Of a stretch of 64,000 nt of DNA, positions 1 to 12,890 are shown piece by piece. Numbering within the stretch: position 1 is the stretch's first letter; each line of letters opens with the position of its first letter. Source of the stretch: Paraphysomonas bandaiensis (taxonomy: Eukaryota > Chrysophyceae); contig CBFFRP010000287.1 of NCBI GenBank assembly GCA_965644295.1, forward strand, positions 1-64,000, in the 5' to 3' direction. Below the pieces are notes generated by a model. That model made no database searches. It worked only from the letters and a program-made list of their open reading frames with translations, and had not been told where the DNA came from. Position numbers and translations under genes: made by a program.

Positions 1-2863
1 CACGAATGCAACATTACTCAGATAGCACATAACAATATATATATATACAATCATACATTCAACAAGATAATTCGTACACTGCACACTGCCCCCATCCATC
101 CATCCATCCATCAAGACAGACAAAACAGAGGATACCACACAATTGCAATCCACAACATTATATTACAAAGAAGCGTAGCAGACTCAGACGGTGGTGCATG
201 TATTGTCTCTCACGAGTAGTCAGAACAGGTCTGTGAATCATGCCATCTTCATTGTCCACTACCCACATACACACAGCCAAACATATCATGCACGAATGCA
301 ACATTACTCAGATAGCACATAACAATATATATATATATACAATCATACATTCAACAAGATAAGTCGTACACTGCACACGGCCCCCCCATCCATCCATCCA
401 TCCATCAAGACAGACAAAACAGAGGATACCACACAATTGCAATCCACAACATTATATTACAAAGAAGCGTAGCAGACTCAGACGGTGGTGCATGTATTGT
501 CTCTCACGAGTAGTCAGAACAGGTCTGTGAATCATGCTATCTTCACTGTCCACTACCCACATACACACAGCCAAACATATCATGCACGAATGCAACATTA
601 CTCAGATAGCACATAACAATATATATATATATACAATCATACAGTCAACAAGATAAGTCGTACACTGCACACGGCCCTCCCATCCATCCATCCATCAAGA
701 CAGACAAAACAGAGGATACCACACAATTGCAATCCACAACATTATATTACAAAGAAGCGTAGCAGACTCAGACGGTGGTGCATGTATTGTCTCTCACGAG
801 TAGTCAGAACAGGTCTGTGAATCATGCTATCTTCACTGTCCACTACCCACATACACACAGCCAAACATATCATGCACGAATGCAACATTACTCAGATAGC
901 ACATAACAATATATATATATACAATCATACAGTCAACAAGATAAGTCGTACACTGCACACGGCCCCCCCATCCATCCATCCATCAAGACAGACAAAACAG
1001 AGGATACCACACAATTGCAATCCACAACATTATATTACAAAGAAGCGTAGCAGACTCAGACGGTGGTGCATGTATTGTCTCTCACGAGTAGTCAGAACAG
1101 GTCTGTGAATCATGCTATCTTCACGGTCCACTACCCACATACACACAGCCAAACATATCATGCACGAATGCAACATTACTCAGATAGCACATAACAATAT
1201 ATATATATACAATCATACAGTCAACAAGATAAGTCGTACACTGCACACGGCCCCCCCATCCATCCATCCATCCATCCATCAAGACAGACAAAACAGAGGA
1301 TACCACACAATTGCAATCCACAACATTATATTACAAAGAAGCGTAGCAGACTCAGACGGTGGTGCATGTATTGTCTCTCACGAGTAGTCAGAACAGGTCT
1401 GTGAATCATGCTATCTTCACGGTCCACTACCCACATACACACAGCCAAACATATCACGCACGAATGCAACATTACTCAGATAGCACATAACAATATATAT
1501 ATATACAATCAAACAGTCAACAAGATAAGTCGTACACTGCACACGGCCCCCCCATCCATCCATCCATCCATCAAGACAGACAAAACAGAGGATACCACAC
1601 AATTGCAATCCACAACATTATATTACAAAGAAGCGTAGCAGACTCAGACGGTGGTGCATGTATTGTCTCTCACGAGTAGTCAGAACAGGTCTGTGAATCA
1701 TGCTATCTTCACGGTCCACTACCCACATACACACAGCCAAACATATCACGCACGAATGCAACATTACTCAGATAGCACATAACAATATATATATATACAA
1801 TCATACAGTCAACAAGATAAGTCGTACACTGCACACGGCCCCCCCATCCATCCATCCATCCATCAAGACAGACAAAACAGAGGATACCACACAATTGCAA
1901 TCCACAACATTATATTACAAAGAAGCGTAGCAGACTCAGACGGTGGTGCATGTATTGTCTCTCACGAGTAGTCAGAACAGGTCTGTGAATCATGCTATCT
2001 TCACGGTCCACTACCCACATACACACAGCCAAACATATCACGCACGAATGCAACATTACTCAGATAGCACATAACAATATATATATATACAATCATACAG
2101 TCAACAAGATAAGTCGTACACTGCACACGGCCCCCCCATCCATCCATCCATCCATCAAGACAGACAAAACAGAGGATACCACACAATTGCAATCCACAAC
2201 ATTATATTACAAAGAAGCGTAGCAGACTCAGACGGTGGTGCATGTATTGTCTCTCACGAGTAGTCAGAACAGGTCTGTGAATCATGCTATCTTCACTGTC
2301 CACTACCCACATACACACAGCCAAACATATCATGCACGAATGCAACATTACTCAGATAGCACATAACAATATATATATATACAATCATACAGTCAACAAG
2401 ATAAGTCGTACACTGCACAAGGCCCTCCCATCCATCCATCCATCCATCAAGACAGACAAAGCAGAGGATACCACACAATTGCAATCCACAACATTATATT
2501 ACAAAGAAGCATAGCAGACTCAGACGGTGGTGCATGTATTGTCTCTCACGAGTAGTCAGAACAGGTCTGTGAATCATGCTATCTTCACTGTCCACTACCC
2601 ACATACACACAGCCAAACATATCATGCACGAATGCAACATTACTCAGATAGCACATAACAATATATATATATACAATCATACAGTCAACAAGATAAGTCG
2701 TACACTGCACACGGCCCCCCCATCCATCCATCCATCAAGACAGACAAAACAGAGGATACCACACAATTGCAATCCACAACATTATATTACAAAGAAGCGT
2801 AGCAGACTCAGACGGTGGTGCATGTATTGTCTCTCACGAGTAGTCAGAACAGGTCTGTGAATC

Positions 2864-4571
2864 ATGCTATCTTCACTGTCCACTACCCACATACACACAG
2901 CCAAACATATCATGCACGAATACAACATTACTCAGATAGCACATAACAATATATATATATACAATCATACAGTCAACAAGATAAGTCGTACACTGCACAC
3001 GGCCCTCCCATCCATCCATCCATCAAGACAGATAAAACAGAGGATACCACACAATTGCAATCCACAACATTATATTACAAAGAAGCGTAGCAGACTCAGA
3101 CGGTGGTGCATGTATTGTCTCTCACGAGTAGTCAGAACAGGTCTGTGAATCATGCTATCTTCACTGTCCACTACCCACATACACACAGCCAAACATATCA
3201 CGCACGAATGCAACATTACTCAGATAGCACATAACAATATATATATATACAATCATACATTCAACAAGATAAGTCGTACACTGCACACGGCCCTCCCATC
3301 CATCCATCCATCCATCAAGACAGACAAAACAGAGGATACCACACAATTGCAATCCACAACATTATATTACAAAGAAGCGTAGCAGACTCAGACGGTGGTG
3401 CATGTATTGTCTCTCACGAGTAGTCAGAACAGGTCTGTGAATCATGCTATCTTCACTGTCCACTACCCACATACACACAGCCAAACATATCACGCACGAA
3501 TGCAACATTACTCAGATAGCACATAACAATATATATATATACAATCATACATTCAACAAGATAAGTCGTACACTGCACACTGCCCCTATCAAGACAGATA
3601 AAACAGAGGATACCACACAATTGCAATTCACAACATTATATTACAAAGAAGCGTAGCAGACTCAGACGGTGGTGCATGTATTGTCTCTCACGAGTAGTCA
3701 GAACAGGTCTGTGAATCATGCTATCTTCACTGTCCACTACCCACATACACACAGCCAAACATATCATGCACGAATACAACATTACTCAGATAGCACATAA
3801 CAATATATATATATACAATCATACAGTCAACAAGATAAGTCGTACACTGCACACGGCCCTCCCATCCATCCATCCATCAAGACAGATAAAACAGAGGATA
3901 CCACACAATTGCAATCCACAACATTATATTACAAAGAAGCGTAGCAGACTCAGACGGTGGTGCATGTATTGTCTCTCACGAGTAGTCAGAACAGGTCTGT
4001 GAATCATGCTATCTTCACTGTCCACTACCCACATACACACAGCCAAACATATCACGCACGAATGCAACATTACTCAGATAGCACATAACAATATATATAT
4101 ATACAATCATACATTCAACAAGATAAGTCGTACACTGCACACGGCCCTCCCATCCATCCATCCATCCATCAAGACAGACAAAACAGAGGATACCACACAA
4201 TTGCAATCCACAACATTATATTACAAAGAAGCGTAGCAGACTCAGACGGTGGTGCATGTATTGTCTCTCACGAGTAGTCAGAACAGGTCTGTGAATCATG
4301 CTATCTTCACTGTCCACTACCCACATACACACAGCCAAACATATCACGCACGAATGCAACATTACTCAGATAGCACATAACAATATATATATATACAATC
4401 ATACATTCAACAAGATAAGTCGTACACTGCACACTGCCCCCATCAAGACAGATAAAACAGAGGATACCACACAATTGCAATTCACAACATTATATTACAA
4501 AGAAGCGTAGCAGACTCAGACGGTGGTGCATGTATTGTCTCTCACGAGTAGTCAGAACAGGTCTGTGAATC
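2864..4571. repeat. Higher-order duplication: 854-bp trimer repeated twice
   Basis: Units of 288, 292 and 274 bp at 2864-3717 recur in the same order at 3718-4571. They share private variants (cacgaatacaac in the first unit, CATC deletion in the third) and differ at about one base. This points to duplication of a three-unit block by unequal exchange. Confidence 0.85.
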
Positions 4572-6901
4572 ATGCTATCTTCACGGTCCACTACCCACAT
4601 ACACACAGCCAAACATATCATGCACGAATGCAACATTACTCAGATAGCACATAACAATATATATATATACAATCATACATTCAACAAGATAAGTCGTACA
4701 CTGCACACGGCCCCCCCATCCATCCATCCATCCATCCATCCATCAAGACAGACAAAACAGAGGATACCACACAATTGCAATCCACAACATTATATTACAA
4801 AGAAGCGTAGCAGACTCAGACGGTGGTGCGTGTATTGTCTCTCACGAGTAGTCAGAACAGGTCTGTGAATCATGCTATCTTCACTGTCCACTACCCACAT
4901 ACACACAGCCAAACATATCACGCACGAATGCAACATTACTCAGATAGCACATAACAATATATATATATACAATCATACATTCAACAAGATAAGTCGTACA
5001 CTGCACACTGCCCCCATCCATCCATCCATCCATCAAGACAGACAAAACAGAGGATACCACACAATTGCAATCCACAACATTATATTACAAAGAAGCGTAG
5101 CAGACTCAGACGGTGGTGCATGTATTGTCTCTCACGAGTAGTCAGAACAGGTCTGTGAATCATGCTATCTTCACTGTCCACTACCCACATACACACAGCC
5201 AAACATATCACGCACGAATGCAACATTACTCAGATAGCACATAACAATATATATATATACAATCATACATTCAACAAGATAAGTCGTACACTGCACACTG
5301 CCCCCATCAAGACAGATAAAACAGAGGATACCACACAATTGCAATTCACAACATTATATTACAAAGAAGCGTAGCAGACTCAGACGGTGGTGCATGTATT
5401 GTCTCTCACGAGTAGTCAGAACAGGTCTGTGAATCATGCTATCTTCACGGTCCACTACCCACATACACACAGCCAAACATATCATGCACGAATGCAACAT
5501 TACTCAGATAGCACATAACAATATATATATATACAATCATACATTCAACAAGATAAGTCGTACACTGCACACGGCCCCCCCATCCATCCATCCATCCATC
5601 CATCAAGACAGACAAAACAGAGGATACCACACAATTGCAATCCACAATATTATATTACAAAGAAGCGTAGCAGACTCAGACGGTGGTGCATGTATTGTCT
5701 CTCACGAGTAGTCAGAACAGGTCTGTGAATCATGCTATCTTCACTGTCCACTACCCACATACACACAGCCAAACATATCACGCACGAATGCAACATTACT
5801 CAGATAGCACATAACAATATATATATATACAATCATACAGTCAACAAGATAAGTCGTACACTGCACACTGCCCCCCCATCCATCCATCCATCCATCAAGA
5901 CAGATAAAACAGAGGATACCACACAAAAGCAATTCACAACATTATATTACAAAGAAGCGTAGCAGACTCAGACGGTGGTGCATGTATTGTCTCTCACGAG
6001 TAGTCAGAACAGGTCTGTGAATCATGCTATCTTCACGGTCCACTACCCACATACACACAGCCAAACATATCATGCACGAATGCAACATTACTCAGATAGC
6101 ACATAACAATATATATATATACAATCATACATTCAACAAGATAAGTCGTACACTGCACACGGCCCCCCCATCCATCCATCCATCCATCCATCAAGACAGA
6201 CAAAACAGAGGATACCACACAATTGCAATCCACAATATTATATTACAAAGAAGCGTAGCAGACTCAGACGGTGGTGCATGTATTGTCTCTCACGAGTAGT
6301 CAGAACAGGTCTGTGAATCATGCTATCTTCACTGTCCACTACCCACATACACACAGCCAAACATATCACGCACGAATGCAACATTACTCAGATAGCACAT
6401 AACAATATATATATATACAATCATACAGTCAACAAGATAAGTCGTACACTGCACACTGCCCCCATCCATCCATCCATCCATCAAGACAGACAAAACAGAG
6501 GATACCACACAATTGCAATCCACAACATTATATTACAAAGAAGCGTAGCAGACTCAGACGGTGGTGCATGTATTGTCTCTCACGAGTAGTCAGAACAGGT
6601 CTGTGAATCATGCTATCTTCACTGTCCACTACCCACATACACACAGCCAAACATATCACGCACGAATGCAACATTTCTCAGATAGCACATAACAATATAT
6701 ATATATACAATCATACATTCAACAAGATAATTCGTACACTGCACACTGCCCCCCCATCCATCCATCCATCCATCAAGACAGACAAAACAGAGGATACCAC
6801 ACAATTGCAATCCACAACATTATATTACAAAGAAGCGTAGCAGACTCAGACGGTGGTGCATGTATTGTCTCTCACGAGTAGTCAGAACAGGTCTGTGAAT
6901 C

Positions 6902-7501
6902 ATGCTATCTTCACTGTCCACTACCCACATACACACAGCCAAACATATCACGCACGAATGCAACATTACTCAGATAGCACATAACAATATATATATATAC
7001 AATCATACAGTCAACAAGATAAGTCGTACACTGCACACTGCCCCCCCATCCATCTATCCATCCATCAAGACAGACAGACAGACAAAACAGAGGATACCAC
7101 ACAATTGCAATCCACAACATTATATTACAAAGAAGCGTAGCAGACTCAGACGGTGGTGCATGTATTGTCTCTCACGAGTAGTCAGAACAGGTCTGTGAAT
7201 CATGCTATCTTCACTGTCCACTACCCACATACACACAGCCAAACATATCACGCACGAATGCAACATTACTCAGATAGCACATAACAATATATATATATAC
7301 AATCATACAGTCAACAAGATAAGTCGTACACTGCACACTGCCCCCCCATCCATCTATCCATCCATCAAGACAGACAGACAGACAAAACAGAGGATACCAC
7401 ACAATTGCAATCCACAACATTATATTACAAAGAAGCGTAGCAGACTCAGACGGTGGTGCATGTATTGTCTCTCACGAGTAGTCAGAACAGGTCTGTGAAT
7501 C
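6902..7501. repeat. Identical 300-bp satellite dimer
   Basis: Units 6902-7201 and 7202-7501 share the private variants catctatcc and agacagacagacag and look identical. This is a very recent duplication at the right edge of the array. Confidence 0.85.
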
Positions 7502-7802
7502 ATGCTATCTTCACTGTCCACTACCCACATACACACAGCCAAACATATCACGCACGAATGCAACATTACTCAGATAGCACATAACAATATATATATATAT
7601 ACAATCATACATTCAACAAGATAATTCGTACACTGCACACTGCACCATCCATCAAGTTAGACAACAGGACATCACGCACTACATCTAGTAGAAGTAGAAC
7701 GAACTACTATTCATTGCATTTGTTATGTCCACTGAAGTCATTTATATATACACTATCTCTGCTATTTCACAATGTGTAGCGCCAGTCTATGCGTCAAATT
7801 AC

Positions 7803-10377
7803 CTCGATGGGCACAGCCAAGTGAAAAGGAACCCACTGTACAGCTGTCTTGGCCTTTTCTCCAGAGTCGTCAGGCACTACTTCCACCGATATCTGTTCAA
7901 CGTCGCCTGTAACAAAACAAAGCCGCTTTTCAGTATACTACAAACATCATAGGGGACTCATTGCAATACCATTGGCATCAGTTTGAATATCCGTGCAGCG
8001 AACTCTGTGATATTACAAAATAACACATATCGTTATTAGTGAGATATAACCACCTGCAAGCGTATTTGAGGCTGACAACTTTACCAGGGGCAAAGCCAAA
8101 GAAATCCTGAATCCAGATGGTGCAGTTACATACATATGCATCTTAAGTAACGTATTAATTCAGATAATACAACATTACTGTCGTATGCAAACAATACAGA
8201 GAATTCGGCAAGGTACACTTCTATACGTACTGGAGAATCGACAGTGCGAACATCAGATTTGTCGATGTATACTTTAGATGTCATTCGCAGTGGGTGATCG
8301 CCTCTAGCCAGGTCGAATGGGAAATCCAACCCAACCCAATCTATTTCGCAAGTCGCATCGTCTGCAGTAGAAGCATTGGGAAGGTTGGAGAGGCCAGTGA
8401 TGGTCACGAGCACAGGATCCAGAACAACCATGACCTTCAAGTATTAAATAGGCATAAACAAGATCAAAGCCAACCATTCTATTAACACACGAGGAATAAC
8501 ACTTACTCTAGGTGAAGATTCGTGCAGGGTACTCCTCGCCCTGTAAATGACATAGTACTTAATTTTGTGATAACACGATAGGGGTGAAGCGCGACTTGCA
8601 ATGGCACAGCTGATAACTTACACCGAAGATAGCTTTTCATATTCGACCGTATTTTCATTGCGAGTAACTCCAATATCTGTGCAAAACTTATTCATAATCT
8701 CAGCAGTGAACCCACGTCTTCGAAGGCCCTATATACACCAATATTGGTCAAAATACGCCATAATAATTAAATATAATATCAAAACTACTTATCAATACAC
8801 CGCCAAGATATCTGCAAGAAACACTGGGGTGGTAATTGTAACGATACGAATGCTTCTGTTACCTTGATAGTGGGCATTCTGGGATCATCCCAGCCCCTCA
8901 TTACCCCATTATTCACAAGCTTAAGCAGCTTTCTCTTCGACAGCACTGTATACGCAACATTTAATCGAGACATCTCGTAAACCTGCACCACCAAATTTGT
9001 ACAAGTGTAAGTAACATATGTGAATAGTACAAATAAAACAAAGCTACAAAGAATAGAATTGTATGGTGCATCAAAACAGACGTCTACATGGTGGGTACCT
9101 TTGGTCTATACATATCAAGTGCCTCAAGAAGCCAAAAGTACGATTCTCGGCGACTTTCAAACTCCAGAGTACAGATTGAGTAATCGACATGCTCAATACT
9201 GAGTCCACACAATATTCAGCACATATATAAAAATAGGATAGCCATATCCCAATAAACAAAACAATTCGAGAATCATGTATATACGCCACAGACAGGATAT
9301 CATTGTTATTAATATATAGCGTACAGTACGTCTTACCTATCAATAAGACAGTGTGTATAATCATAAGTCGGGTATATGCACCACTTATCTCCCACATGCG
9401 GATGGGGCACATATTTAATACGATAAGCCACCTATACGCGTAACGCACACACGTGTTATACACAGAATGCACACAAATATTTTGCATCGTTGTGTTCATC
9501 AAACCTTCCCATCACAAAATAACGGCAGATCTCAGACATGCAGCACTAACTTATAAATAAAATTGCACATTGACACCAATTCATTTCTCTCAGGTGTATG
9601 ATATACCTGATCCCACATATTCGGGTTAGGAGATGACATGTCCATCTTCATGCGAAGAGTAGCCTTGCTTGATTCATACAGGCCCATACGCATCTTCTCG
9701 AACTCCAACAAGCTTTCTCTTATAGGCCTAAATTATGTCAATTAGCTCACAACCGTAAATTTTAGAAGTAATATTATTAATGTGATTGTCATGAACGCTA
9801 AAGGAAAGATGTTTTGTAGAAAATAATACAACAAAAGAATTGCGTTACTGAACCTGTTTCTCCAGGGACTGCAAGGGTCACCAGGCGAATCGGGGTTGGC
9901 TACCTTGGCTTTGGCAATTTCGCGAGAGGCCTCCATTTCAGCTTTGGTTTGATGACAAACGTAGGCCTTGTCGCGCTTGATTAATTCCACCGCAAGCTCG
10001 TGAAGTTTATCAAAATAATCAGAAGAAAAGGTGATAGGATTAGGTTTCCAACCGAGCCATTCAACATCCTCTCGCAGAGAATCAATATATTCCATGGACT
10101 CCGCCTCGGGGTTCGTATCATCATATCGAAATATAGTCTGCCGATTCTCGGGAGGAACTCCAAGCTTTTCGAACGCCAATGAAAAATTCATGTTCATACT
10201 TTTGCAGTGACCAATGTGAAGATAACCATTCGGTTCAGGCGGAAATCGAGTGCGGACTTTGCCTTGGTTGTGGCGAGCATGCTCCTCCAAAAGCTCCGGT
10301 GTATTCACCATGGACGGTAATTCTCGTGCCGCCAATTCGCGAGAAGAACTGGGGGTTGTGGAGCCTGTTTCACTCAT
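7803..10377 (-). CDS. QARS: Glutaminyl-tRNA synthetase, C-terminal end not visible
   Basis: Charges tRNA-Gln with glutamine in the cytosol (class I synthetase). Eleven exons fit in phase: 10377-9854, 9727-9607, 9431-9337, 9198-9099, 8982-8863, 8728-8622, 8540-8507, 8434-8231, 8106-8054, 8004-7970 and 7906-7803, 499 codons in all. Exon 1 has [14 protein letters not shown], the HIGH signature (residues ~47-60). Exon 5 has VLSKRKL, the KMSKS-equivalent loop, followed by [10 protein letters not shown]. Exons 8-11 give the anticodon-binding beta-barrels ([31 protein letters not shown]). It lacks the N-terminal extension of animal and yeast enzymes. The last exon ends on a GT donor, but the next ~60 residues were not found before the satellite begins at ~7655. 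Reading through the donor would stop after two codons. Either the last exon lies beyond the array or the gene is truncated. Confidence 0.93.
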
Positions 10378-10761
10378 TGATATAGTAGGATAAGAGAAAA
10401 TTAATACAGGTGAGTGCCTGGTTTTATTATGCTAATATAAATTGTGCTCCTGCCAGAGTAAGAGATACCAATTCTTGTGGTTGTGGCATTTTCGTTCCCC
10501 ATGCACCATACCGGCATATACTGCTGTACAGAGTACTCTACCTGTATCACAGTTTCAGGGTAGGAACTGCACAACCGCACATCTGTTCTTCGCGTGCGTG
10601 TACAATGGTATTCCAGTATTCCATATGGTATACAGAGCTGCAGTTTCAGTGTACACTGTATGTGTATTGCATTTTAACCGAAATCCTTGCACCATTCACA
10701 ACACAGTCAAGTTGGATGGTATCGACGAAATTGACTATTACCACTGTCTCTACCACCTCAC
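10378..10761. promoter_or_regulatory. Shared upstream region of the QARS and COMT genes
   Basis: 384 bp between two divergent start codons. It contains atactgctgtac near 10525, a string also seen upstream of the coiled-coil/ankyrin pair, and several gtatac-type runs. No clear TATA box. The promoter role is inferred from layout. Confidence 0.4.
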
Positions 10762-11676
10762 ATGGATTTCATTGATGACGATAGTGGCGACGAACGGGAA
10801 GAATTGGACAATACAACGTGTGACCGGCGTGCCCTGCTGAGTCAGCGTCCTGAGAGTTGTGGAATTCTTCAGTTTCACTCTGGCATTGAGGAAGCGTTTT
10901 TATTGTATGTGGAACGCAATGCCAAAGAACGCAATCCGGAATCTGTACTTCGAGCAGCAGACAAATTTTGCTATTCTCGGCACTGGATGATGCATGTAGG
11001 TGATGAAAAGGGCACTGTACTGGACACTGTTATTCGCGACGTTGTAAACGCCAATGACAGACCCATAGTATGTGTAGAGATAGGGAGTTATTGTGGATAT
11101 TCTGCTGTTCGAATAGCTAGTCATTTCACGCACCCCTCCTCTAAACTCTACAGCATTGAAATTGAACCGAATTGTGTCCAGTGGACGCAGCGTATGGTGA
11201 CTCTGGCCCAGCTCTCAGATCGTGTGACAATTATTGAAGGAAACGTGTCACGGGCCATTGCGTATCTACTTCAGCTGAATGTAGAACCGGTCGATATACT
11301 TTTTATTGACCACGATAAAAAGTTGTATCTGAGGGACTTGATGGCATTCGAAAACTCTGGCTTGTTACGCCATCCAGGTGGGGTCGTGGTAGCGGATAAT
11401 GTGTTGTGCTTCAACTCTCCTCTCGACGATTATTTACGTCACGTGCGATGTCAACATGAAGATACTGCTGAAGTTTGTAGTGGTAGTGATGTTGATTTGA
11501 CTAATCTGCAACAGCGTATACCCTGTGGTCGTAATGTACACTATGCATCCAGTATACTTCACCGCTGCTCATTGGAGTACTCGTGTCCTGGTAGTGCAGA
11601 TATACCAAAAGGAGATTATTTAGAAGATGGTGTTGAAATTAGTATAATTGGTTCGTGCCCTAATACAGCCAAATAG
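10762..11676 (+). CDS. COMT: Catechol O-methyltransferase family protein
   Basis: Single-exon gene, 304 aa. Predicted to move a methyl group from S-adenosylmethionine to a catechol-type hydroxyl in a Mg-dependent reaction. COMT hallmarks appear in order: HWMMHVGDEKG (~76-86), the SAM-binding strand VEIGSYCGYSAVRIA (~101-115), an acidic SAM-ribose site YSIEIEPN, the metal and catalytic region LFIDHDKKLYL (~175) and VVVADNVL (~205). The N-terminal ~60 residues are acidic and not conserved in type, and a Ser/Cys-rich insert follows the DNV motif. No signal peptide is evident, so it is probably cytosolic. It diverges from the QARS gene. The substrate cannot be told from sequence; a broader small-molecule O-methyltransferase role is possible. 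Confidence 0.88.
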   Translation: MDFIDDDSGDEREELDNTTCDRRALLSQRPESCGILQFHSGIEEAFLLYVERNAKERNPESVLRAADKFCYSRHWMMHVGDEKGTVLDTVIRDVVNANDRPIVCVEIGSYCGYSAVRIASHFTHPSSKLYSIEIEPNCVQWTQRMVTLAQLSDRVTIIEGNVSRAIAYLLQLNVEPVDILFIDHDKKLYLRDLMAFENSGLLRHPGGVVVADNVLCFNSPLDDYLRHVRCQHEDTAEVCSGSDVDLTNLQQRIPCGRNVHYASSILHRCSLEYSCPGSADIPKGDYLEDGVEISIIGSCPNTAK

Positions 11677-12020
11677 TATGTCTTTATGGTATTAATTTAA
11701 AGTTATAGTGGACCTGTATCACGAGGATATATATTTTAGCGTTGTCAAAGTGGCCGAATTGGCTTGCCATGATATATTATGGGATTGACTTCGTCATTAT
11801 AATAAATGGTTCGAACTGGTCAAGTTTTGTAAAAACCCGAACCATATATTCTGCTCGCAAACAGCAATGAATTTGAAATTATCATTATTATCAAGGTTGT
11901 CTATATGCGGTACGCGTTGCTATTATCATTTTAACATGTAGCGCCCCTAATATTGGTGTAATTCTGATGTGGTTACATAATACATCCTCCCCATCAGGAA
12001 GTATACTATATGTGAAATAC
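11677..12020. other. Intergenic, AT-rich; weak pol III-like boxes
   Basis: No coding sequence seen. An A-box-like tggccgaattggc at 11751-11763 and a B-box-like ggttcgaactg at 11809-11819 are spaced as in a tRNA or tRNA-derived element. The acceptor and T stems do not pair, so no tRNA gene is called. Confidence 0.3.
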
Positions 12021-12215
12021 TCCTATCATCATGATACCTGAAGACAGTAGATGTAAGATATATCCATATTCTGCTTGCTCACTGCGTTTGCTTTGAGGAT
12101 AGAGTGAGTGTGGTTGCACCTTGGTGCTTCCGGCGACACATAAGCAGCTTTCGTAGTTCCAAAAAAATAGTAGAATATCAGAGTCAAGCACTAGTTAGTT
12201 AAATTATTTTGCTAC
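12020..12215 (-). repeat. Dispersed ~500-bp repeat, 5' part (copy A)
   Basis: Reverse complement matches the left parts of the copies at 33.83-34.34 kb and 54.36-54.72 kb: the aactctgatat block, the gcaagcaccaaggtgcaacca block and the gcaaacgcagtgagcaagca block. Truncated after the third block. Confidence 0.8.
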
Positions 12216-12293
12216 ATTACTTCTGACTCCTACACCGGGAGCCCTATTGTTAATAATACGACACATACAACTATCCTCATATACTAAAAAAAT

Positions 12294-12592
12294 ATTGTAT
12301 CTCACGAGTAGTCAGAACAGGTTTGCGAATCATGCTATCTTCACTGTCCACTACCCACACACACACAGCCAAACACATTACTCAGATAGCACATAACAAT
12401 ATATATATATATACAATCATACATTCAACAAGATAATTCGTACACTGCACACTGCCCCCCATCCATCCATCCATCCAAGGCAGACAAAACAGAGGATACC
12501 ACACAATTGCAATTCACAACATTATATTACAAAGAAGCGTAGCAGACTCAGACGGTGGTGCATGTATTGTCTCTCACGAGTAGTCAGAACAG
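12294..12592. repeat. Solo satellite unit away from the array
   Basis: One satellite unit with the 20-bp block ctcacgagtagtcagaacag at both ends (12301-12320 and 12573-12592). It is diverged from the array: it lacks the catgcacgaatgc segment and has cacacacacac. It sits between copies A and B of the dispersed repeat. Confidence 0.92.
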
Positions 12593-12596
12593 ATAG

Positions 12597-12890
12597 GGTA
12601 AACTCGTCCCGGATGCTTCACTTCAGCAGTCAGGCTAATACCCAACTGTATCTTTAAGGCAAGCCTTTGCCGGATGCGTATTTATATTAGTGTCTCTTGT
12701 ATCACTCAAGCATTTGACTTTGAGTGAACAGAACGTTATCTGCTCTCTATTTATGCGACTCACGTTAGTTTCCCGAAGAAATCTCTCCGGTACTTATCCC
12801 TCAGAACACCACGAAAAAGGTGGGAGTGCGACTTTGTTTAGGGTTATGGCACATACACTGGCAACGTAGTAGAATGATACTTTGTTTCTA
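12597..12890 (+). repeat. Dispersed ~500-bp repeat, 3' part (copy B)
   Basis: Shares with the 34-kb copy the ccggatgcttcacttcagca block, agcatttgactttgagtg, cagaacgttatctgc, actcacgttagtttccc, ctctccggtacttatccc and tcagaacaccacgaaaa. It ends near gtagtagaatgatactttg. Confidence 0.88.

Larger units (their letters stand above)
1..7655. repeat. Satellite array, ~290-bp unit, about 26 copies
   Basis: Units restart at 240, 534, 824, 1112, 1408, 1700, 1992, 2284, 2576, 2864, 3152, 3444, 3718, 4006, 4298, 4572, 4872, 5162, 5436, 5732, 6024, 6320, 6610, 6902, 7202 and 7502, with partial units at both ends. Each holds a CATC microsatellite, an AT run and the conserved block ctcacgagtagtcagaacag. Unit length varies from 274 to 300 bp, mostly through the CATC tract and its deletion in three units. 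Copies are very similar, so each shows a 63-98 aa open frame on both strands. These are not genes: 4-bp changes shift the frame and change the ends from copy to copy. The left end of the array lies outside the window. Confidence 0.97.

Noticed and set aside
824-7498. Repeated 70-98 aa open frames on the plus strand and 63-69 aa frames on the minus strand in the satellite
   Set aside because: They exist because the units are near-identical. Four-base changes in the CATC tract switch frame and length from unit to unit, and there is no codon constraint, so they are not genes.
1-7655. CRISPR-like array
   Set aside because: Units are contiguous, about 290 bp, without short direct repeats and unique spacers; this is a eukaryotic satellite.
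9071-9502. 143-codon minus-strand frame inside QARS
   Set aside because: It runs through two QARS exons and an intron in the wrong frame; the true exons are 9431-9337 and 9198-9099.
12006-12191. 61-codon minus-strand frame
   Set aside because: It lies in a copy of the dispersed repeat and is not kept open in other copies.
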